Origin: an uncultured Acidimicrobiales bacterium
GTDB lineage: Bacteria > Actinomycetota > Acidimicrobiia > Acidimicrobiales > UBA10347
DNA length: 16,641 bases
Direction: 5' to 3'
Assembly: GCA_937942965.1 (NCBI GenBank)
Contig: CALDGN010000089.1
Location: 1 to 16,641 of the forward strand
The notes under the pieces are model-generated. The model searched no databases and was not told the origin of the DNA. It saw nothing but the letters and a program-made list of their open reading frames with translations. The position numbers and the translations under genes were made by a program. Below, piece after piece: positions 13,182 through 16,641 of this stretch; position 1 is the stretch's first letter, and every line of letters begins with the position of its first letter.

Positions 13182-14050
13182 CGATGGAAGTTCGACAACT
13201 GTCCGGCGCCGTGGGTGCCGAAGTCCGCGGCATCGATCTCGCCGACCCAACACTCGACCTGGCCCCGATCGACGCACTGTTCGCCGAACACCACGCACTG
13301 TTCTTCGTCGACCAGCAACTAACGCCACCGGACCTCGTCCGGTTCATGCGCCACTTCGGCGAACCCCTGATCCACCCCTATTTGAAGAGCCTGCCCGAAG
13401 CGCCGCAGGTCCATGAGCTCCGCAAGACACCCGAGGACGAGGTGAACTTCGGCAACCTGTGGCACACCGACTTCACCAATCTCGCGCTGCCGTCGCTCGC
13501 CAACGCGCTGTACAGCATCACCGTGCCGACCCACGGTGGCGACACGCTCATCGCCAGCACCTGCGCAGCGTTCGAAGCGCTGTCCCCTGGCATGCAAACG
13601 ATGCTGCGAGGACTCAACGCTGTGCATGGCTTCTCGGAGCGATACAAGCGTGACCTGGCCGACCAGAAAGCTCGCAAGGCCGAAGTCGCTCGTGACGATG
13701 ACGACAGCAGCGACTACGTCGACACCGAGCTCGAGGTGCTGCATCCAGTCGTCCGCGTCCATCCGCCGACGGGTCGCGAGGCGATCTATGTGAATCCCGG
13801 TTTCACCCTACGGTTCGAAGATATGACCGCCGAAGAGAGCGCTCCGTTGCTGCAGTTCCTATACCGCCACTGCGAGCGGCCCGAGTTCGGGATGCGCTAT
13901 TCGTGGCGGGCGAACACGCTCGGCATCTGGGACAACCGTTCGACGCTGCACTACGCAAGCAACGACTATCCCGGCCAGCTCCGGGTCATGCAACGGCTCG
14001 TGGTTCTCGAAGCCAGCGCCCCCGCAGCGAGCGAGCGATCCACGGCATGA
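13178..14050 (+). CDS. TauD/TfdA-family Fe(II)/2-oxoglutarate dioxygenase
   Basis: A 290-residue protein with a complete TauD/TfdA active site. H96 and D98 lie in GNLWHTDFT, the distal H258 in WDNRSTLHYA, and R269 (with R273) in GQLRVMQRLVV for 2-oxoglutarate. The N-terminal VRQLSGAVGAEVRGIDL is the usual family start. Members cleave taurine, aryloxyacetates, sulfate esters and others by hydroxylation beside a heteroatom. The substrate here is unknown; its place within an aromatic-acid cluster makes an aromatic or ether substrate worth testing. ATG 13178 overlaps the upstream small ORF; ATG 13184, with AGGA six bases before it, is an alternative. An Asp-rich insert at 171-180 is uncommon. Its stop overlaps the signal peptidase start. 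Confidence 0.85.
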   Translation: MTMEVRQLSGAVGAEVRGIDLADPTLDLAPIDALFAEHHALFFVDQQLTPPDLVRFMRHFGEPLIHPYLKSLPEAPQVHELRKTPEDEVNFGNLWHTDFTNLALPSLANALYSITVPTHGGDTLIASTCAAFEALSPGMQTMLRGLNAVHGFSERYKRDLADQKARKAEVARDDDDSSDYVDTELEVLHPVVRVHPPTGREAIYVNPGFTLRFEDMTAEESAPLLQFLYRHCERPEFGMRYSWRANTLGIWDNRSTLHYASNDYPGQLRVMQRLVVLEASAPAASERSTA

Positions 14051-14654
14051 CCGAACCAACGCCCCTCCCCGCACCGGATCCAGGCGACCGCGTCGACGCG
14101 CTGCGCGGCGGCATTCCCCGATGGGCGCTGGTGATCCTGGCGTTGGCCGGCGCCTGCATACTGTTCTTTCTCATTCGGCCGTTGCTCTTCCCGAGCTACT
14201 TCATCCCGTCCCAGCAATGGCGCCAACGATTGTCGAAGGTGACCGCGTGATGGGCCGCACCTTCTCAACGAACCCCAGCCGAGGCGATGTGATCGTCTTC
14301 GACGCCACCCAGGTGAGCTCGGCTGGATCGGGCAAGGTGATCAAGCGGGTGGTCGCGACGGGCGGCGAGACAGTCCAGTTCCGCGAGGGATCGGTCTACG
14401 TCGACGAGCTCGAAATCTACGAGCCGTACCTCGCCGAGCCGAATGCGACCCGATCCCGGTCGCTGTCGATCCCACGGTGTGACGGCACCCCTGCGACGGA
14501 TCGCTGTGTTGTGCCCGACGGGCATGTGTTCGTCATGGGCGACAACCGTGTGAACTCACAGGACTCTCGGGTCTACGGCCCGGTGCCAATCGATGCCATC
14601 GAGGCCAAGATCTTCATGAAGGTCATGCCATTCGGCGACATCGCCGGCCTCTGA
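14047..14654 (+). pseudogene. lepB: Signal peptidase I gene (lepB-like) with frameshift at catalytic serine codon
   Basis: Two frames together encode one type I signal peptidase. From ATG 14047 the first frame gives a cytoplasmic tail, a membrane helix (WALVILALAGACILFFLI) and YFIPSQ. The second frame, from 14217, gives MAPTIVEGDRVMGR, then the catalytic-lysine region GKVIKRVVATGGETV, then VFVMGDNRVNSQDSR, box E of the family. At the joint (14212-14219) the bases are CAG CA ATG. The family motif S-M-x-P-T requires a Ser codon before the Met, so TCA missing its T fits exactly. Restored, the protein has 202 residues, normal for a Gram-positive enzyme. As read, the first frame stops at 14250 and the enzyme would be dead. 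Sequencing error and true mutation are both possible. The start overlaps the TauD-type stop. Confidence 0.85.
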
Positions 14655-14676
14655 CCAACCGGCAGAGATAGTCGGG

Positions 14677-15306
14677 CTACTCGTCGGGCCAGGTGCGCAA
14701 GGTCTCGATGACCGAGCCCAGGTGCATCTCCATTGCCTCGCTCGCGGCGTCGGCACTACCGGCAACGATCGCGTCGATAATCGCTTGATGCTGTTTGAGG
14801 GACTGCTCGGCCCGGCCCGGAAGCGACGACAGCCGGTAGCGGTGCTGGGCGCCCCGGTTGCGCAGGTGGGCAACGAGATGCGCGGCGACTGCATGTCCAC
14901 TGATCTCTCGCACGAACCGATGCAGCGCACCGTTCAAGACCGAGTACGCGCCGAGGTCGCCGGCCTCGACCGCGGCGGCCATGTCGGCCCCGATCCCGCG
15001 GAGCGCCTCGCACTGCACCGGATCGGCGTGGCGAGCGGCTTCAGCAGCGATCAGCGCTTCGAGCGCGGCGCGAGCTTGGGTGATCTGGATGGCCTCGTCG
15101 ATGGAGACGTCGCGCACGGTTGCGCCGCGATTGACCTCGCGATCGACCAGACCCTCGGCCGAGAGCTCGACGAGCGCGGTGCGAACCGCAAGGCGGCCGC
15201 AGTCGTATTGCTCGGTCAGCTTGAGTTCGACCAGGCGTTCACCTGGTTCAAACCGACCTTCGAGAATGTCTGCTCGTAAGTCCTCGGTGATCGAGTCGCG
15301 GCCCAT
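14677..15306 (-). CDS. GntR-family transcriptional regulator, FadR/FCD subfamily
   Basis: This 209-residue regulator has an N-terminal winged helix (ITEDLRADILEGRFEPGERLVELKLTEQ..., then LAVRTALVELSAEGLVDREVNRGATV) and a C-terminal all-helical FCD ligand domain. Likely metal or ligand residues are H129 (LNGALHRFV), H173 (LKQHQAIIDAI) and H195 (AMEMHLGSV). FCD regulators usually sense organic acids and repress catabolic genes until the ligand binds. The neighbours suggest a ligand from the 4-oxalomesaconate pathway. ATG 15306 is the only ATG at the domain start; upstream residues of the frame are out of family. It lies 79 bases downstream of the aldolase gene on the same strand, and that gap has palindromes that may serve autoregulation. 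It is convergent with the signal peptidase gene, 22 bases apart, with no hairpin. Confidence 0.88.
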   Translation of the reverse strand: MGRDSITEDLRADILEGRFEPGERLVELKLTEQYDCGRLAVRTALVELSAEGLVDREVNRGATVRDVSIDEAIQITQARAALEALIAAEAARHADPVQCEALRGIGADMAAAVEAGDLGAYSVLNGALHRFVREISGHAVAAHLVAHLRNRGAQHRYRLSSLPGRAEQSLKQHQAIIDAIVAGSADAASEAMEMHLGSVIETLRTWPDE

Positions 15307-15315
15307 CGGTTGTCC

Positions 15316-15330
15316 ATTGTTGCGCAAACG
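15316..15330. promoter_or_regulatory. ATTGTTG half-site with TTGCGCAA palindrome upstream of gntR
   Basis: The seven bases ATTGTTG at 15316-15322 are identical to those in the palindrome before galD (10785-10791). Here the right half differs, and TTGCGCAA (15320-15327) is a small perfect palindrome of its own. It lies ten bases upstream of the gntR start. A weak autoregulatory site is possible. Confidence 0.35.
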
Positions 15331-15365
15331 ACGGAGCGGTTCCGTGGTTCTCCGTTGTGAACGGA
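15331..15365. promoter_or_regulatory. Four ACGGA/TCCGT pentamers at exact 10-bp spacing
   Basis: ACGGA (15331), TCCGT (15341), TCCGT (15351) and ACGGA (15361) start exactly ten bases apart. The right pair is part of TCCGTT-GTG-AACGGA (15351-15365), a perfect six-base inverted repeat. The block fills most of the gap between the aldolase gene and gntR. It could be an operator set or a hairpin ending the upstream transcript. Confidence 0.45.
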
Positions 15366-15385
15366 TTTCAGGCCGGTCGCCCCAG

Positions 15386-16087
15386 CTACAGGTCGTCGGC
15401 CGAGTCGAGGAACTCGATGCCCATCTCGATCGCCTTGTCTCGCAACCCGTAGAAGTCAAAGCCCAGTTCGCCAGCCTCGAGTCGCGCTCGTACGCCAGCT
15501 TCTTTGGCGAGGCGAGCCTGGGTGCCTTCGAGCGCCCAGGAAGCCTCGGTTCGCGGCACCACACAAACCCCGTCGTCGTCTGCGCACACGATGTCGCCCG
15601 GGTTGATCGTCACGCCACCGAGCGCCACGGGCACGTTCACCGAGCCGGGTGTGTTCTTCACGGCCCCTTGAATCGAGACGTGGCGCGTCCAGACGGGAAA
15701 CCCCATCTCGCGCAGATCGGCCGTGTCACGAACGGCCGCATCGATCACCAGGCCGCGCACCCCGTGAGCCATCAACGACGAAGCGAGCAAGTCACCGAAG
15801 CCACCGTGTGTCGACGGGGCAGTCACCGCGACGACAAGCACATCGCCGGGCTGGCAGCACTCGACAGCGGCGTGGATCATCAGGTTGTCGCCAGGATGCG
15901 AGAGCACGGTGACCGCACTTCCGCCGATGCGTGTGTCCTGCTGAATGGCTGATAGCTCGGGGCCGAGGTAGCCGCGTCGCCCAATCGCCTCGTGCACCGT
16001 CGCAGTACCTGCGGCGCCAAGTTCGTCGATGATCGCTCCGTCGGCTCGTTCAATGTTGCGGATGACGACGTGTCGGTTGCGGATCAC
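15386..16087 (-). CDS. ligK: 4-carboxy-4-hydroxy-2-oxoadipate aldolase (LigK/GalC type), RraA-like fold
   Basis: A 233-residue protein of the HMG/CHA aldolase group, which shares the RraA fold. The metal and substrate loop GGFGDLLASSL lies at about 95-105. The key pair R120-D121 is in VIDAAVRDTADL. HPGDNLMIHAAVECCQPGDVLVV and NPGDIVCADDDGVCVVP are family blocks. The enzyme splits 4-carboxy-4-hydroxy-2-oxoadipate into pyruvate and oxaloacetate with a divalent metal, ending the pathway. GTG 16087 is chosen because GGAGG lies seven bases upstream, inside the end of the LigJ gene, and the GTG overlaps that stop. RraA-only or oxaloacetate-decarboxylase functions are alternatives, but the LigJ neighbour and the length favour the aldolase. 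Confidence 0.85.
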   Translation of the reverse strand: MIRNRHVVIRNIERADGAIIDELGAAGTATVHEAIGRRGYLGPELSAIQQDTRIGGSAVTVLSHPGDNLMIHAAVECCQPGDVLVVAVTAPSTHGGFGDLLASSLMAHGVRGLVIDAAVRDTADLREMGFPVWTRHVSIQGAVKNTPGSVNVPVALGGVTINPGDIVCADDDGVCVVPRTEASWALEGTQARLAKEAGVRARLEAGELGFDFYGLRDKAIEMGIEFLDSADDL

Positions 16088-16641
16088 AGGAGAGCCTCCA
16101 GGCGGGGGTAGACGCGACGAACGTTGCCCTCGAACACGAGCTGCTTGTCGGTCTCGCTGAGTGCTGAGTTGTCGATGTAGATCTTGGTGTCGTCCCAGTA
16201 CTTGCCGGTCTCGGCGTTGATGCCGCGCACGGCGCCGACCATCTCGCTGGCGAACAAGATGTTGCTCGCAGGAACGACGTCGACCAGCAGGTCGATGCCG
16301 GGCTGGTGGTACACGCAGGTGTCATAGAAGATGTGGTCGAGCAGGCCGTCGAAGTCCCAGCCTGGCTGGCCTTCGACGTGTTTGTCCTGGGCCATGCCTT
16401 TGAACCGGCCCCAGTGATACGGCACCGCGCCGCCGCCATGGGGAATCACGAACCGCAGCCCGGGGAAGTCGGCCATAAACCCGGAGCTAAGTGCCTGCAT
16501 GAAGGCGGTCGTGTCGGCGCCCAAGTAGTGCGAGCCAGTGGTGAAGAAGTGGTCGTTGCAGCTGGCGGAGACGTGGATCATGCCGGGCACGTCGAGTTCC
16601 TGCATGGCTTCCCACAGCGGCCACCAGTAGCGGTCGAACAG
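16084..16641 (-). CDS. ligJ: 4-oxalomesaconate hydratase (LigJ), amidohydrolase family, 5' end beyond window
   Basis: The last 185 codons of an amidohydrolase-family protein enter from the right edge. Seen in order are IHVSASCNDHFFTTGSHYLG, the metal-site strand FVIPHGGGAVPYHWGR, FDGLLDHIFYDTCVYHQPG, and LFASEMVGAVRGINAETGKYWDDTK, ending FEGNVRRVYPRLEALL. This pattern is that of LigJ, which hydrates 4-oxalomesaconate to 4-carboxy-4-hydroxy-2-oxoadipate using a divalent metal. Related decarboxylases of the ACMSD group share the fold, but the SEMVGAVRGI and RRVYPRLEA stretches and the adjoining aldolase gene favour LigJ. The N-terminal metal motif lies outside the window. Its TGA overlaps the aldolase GTG, so the two consecutive steps are translationally coupled. 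Confidence 0.87.
   Translation of the reverse strand: MFDRYWWPLWEAMQELDVPGMIHVSASCNDHFFTTGSHYLGADTTAFMQALSSGFMADFPGLRFVIPHGGGAVPYHWGRFKGMAQDKHVEGQPGWDFDGLLDHIFYDTCVYHQPGIDLLVDVVPASNILFASEMVGAVRGINAETGKYWDDTKIYIDNSALSETDKQLVFEGNVRRVYPRLEALL

Noticed and set aside
14121..14654. Second frame of the signal peptidase as an independent 177-residue gene
   Set aside because: Its first 32 residues are a shadow of the true N-terminal frame, and without the membrane helix and Ser it would not be a working peptidase.

Overview
The window is GC-rich, densely packed bacterial DNA with many ATGA/GTGA stop-start overlaps, GTG and TTG starts and a likely F420-dependent oxidoreductase. This suggests a high-GC actinobacterium, perhaps of the Acidimicrobiia. 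The placement rests on style and gene content, not on a marker gene. No tRNA, rRNA, CRISPR array or transposase was seen.

Left part (1-7210), mixed metabolism. A nickel/cobalt transporter gene cut by the left edge runs leftward. Rightward from 855 is a three-gene cassette: ABM-fold protein, PNPOx-like flavoprotein, PhyH-type Fe(II)/2-oxoglutarate oxygenase. A leftward beta-lactamase-fold hydrolase is divergent from a class II aldolase. A small excisionase-type HTH gene is divergent from an LLM oxidoreductase gene, and the gap between them carries a ladder of TTCCCA direct repeats. A leftward 3-hydroxyisobutyrate-dehydrogenase-like gene follows. The three convergent gene pairs in this part are each separated by a strong hairpin.

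Middle (7211-10729), envelope genes. A gene-poor stretch of about 380 bases holds at most one small uncertain ORF. It is followed by a DUF4377-like lipoprotein, a small protein with one membrane segment and a PLSSYPMYA motif, an HTTM-like membrane protein and a 14-TM-type MFS exporter.

Right part (10730-16641), aromatic-acid catabolism. Rightward: a PrpF-family 4-oxalomesaconate tautomerase/isomerase (GalD/LigU-like), a 2-pyrone-4,6-dicarboxylate lactonase (LigI), a small unknown ORF, a TauD/TfdA-family dioxygenase and a signal peptidase I gene. Leftward from the right edge: a 4-oxalomesaconate hydratase (LigJ, partial), a 4-carboxy-4-hydroxy-2-oxoadipate aldolase (LigK-type) and a GntR/FCD regulator. 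Together LigI, GalD, LigJ and LigK would take 2-pyrone-4,6-dicarboxylate through 4-oxalomesaconate and 4-carboxy-4-hydroxy-2-oxoadipate to pyruvate and oxaloacetate. This is the lower part of the protocatechuate 4,5-cleavage/gallate route. The ring-cleavage dioxygenase and LigC are not in the window. A perfect inverted repeat in front of galD is a plausible operator for the GntR protein.

The most striking single observation is that the signal peptidase I gene is frameshifted by one missing base exactly in the codon expected to encode the catalytic serine. A TAnnnT hexamer 6-7 bases before the start codon recurs at six genes and suggests widespread leaderless transcription.
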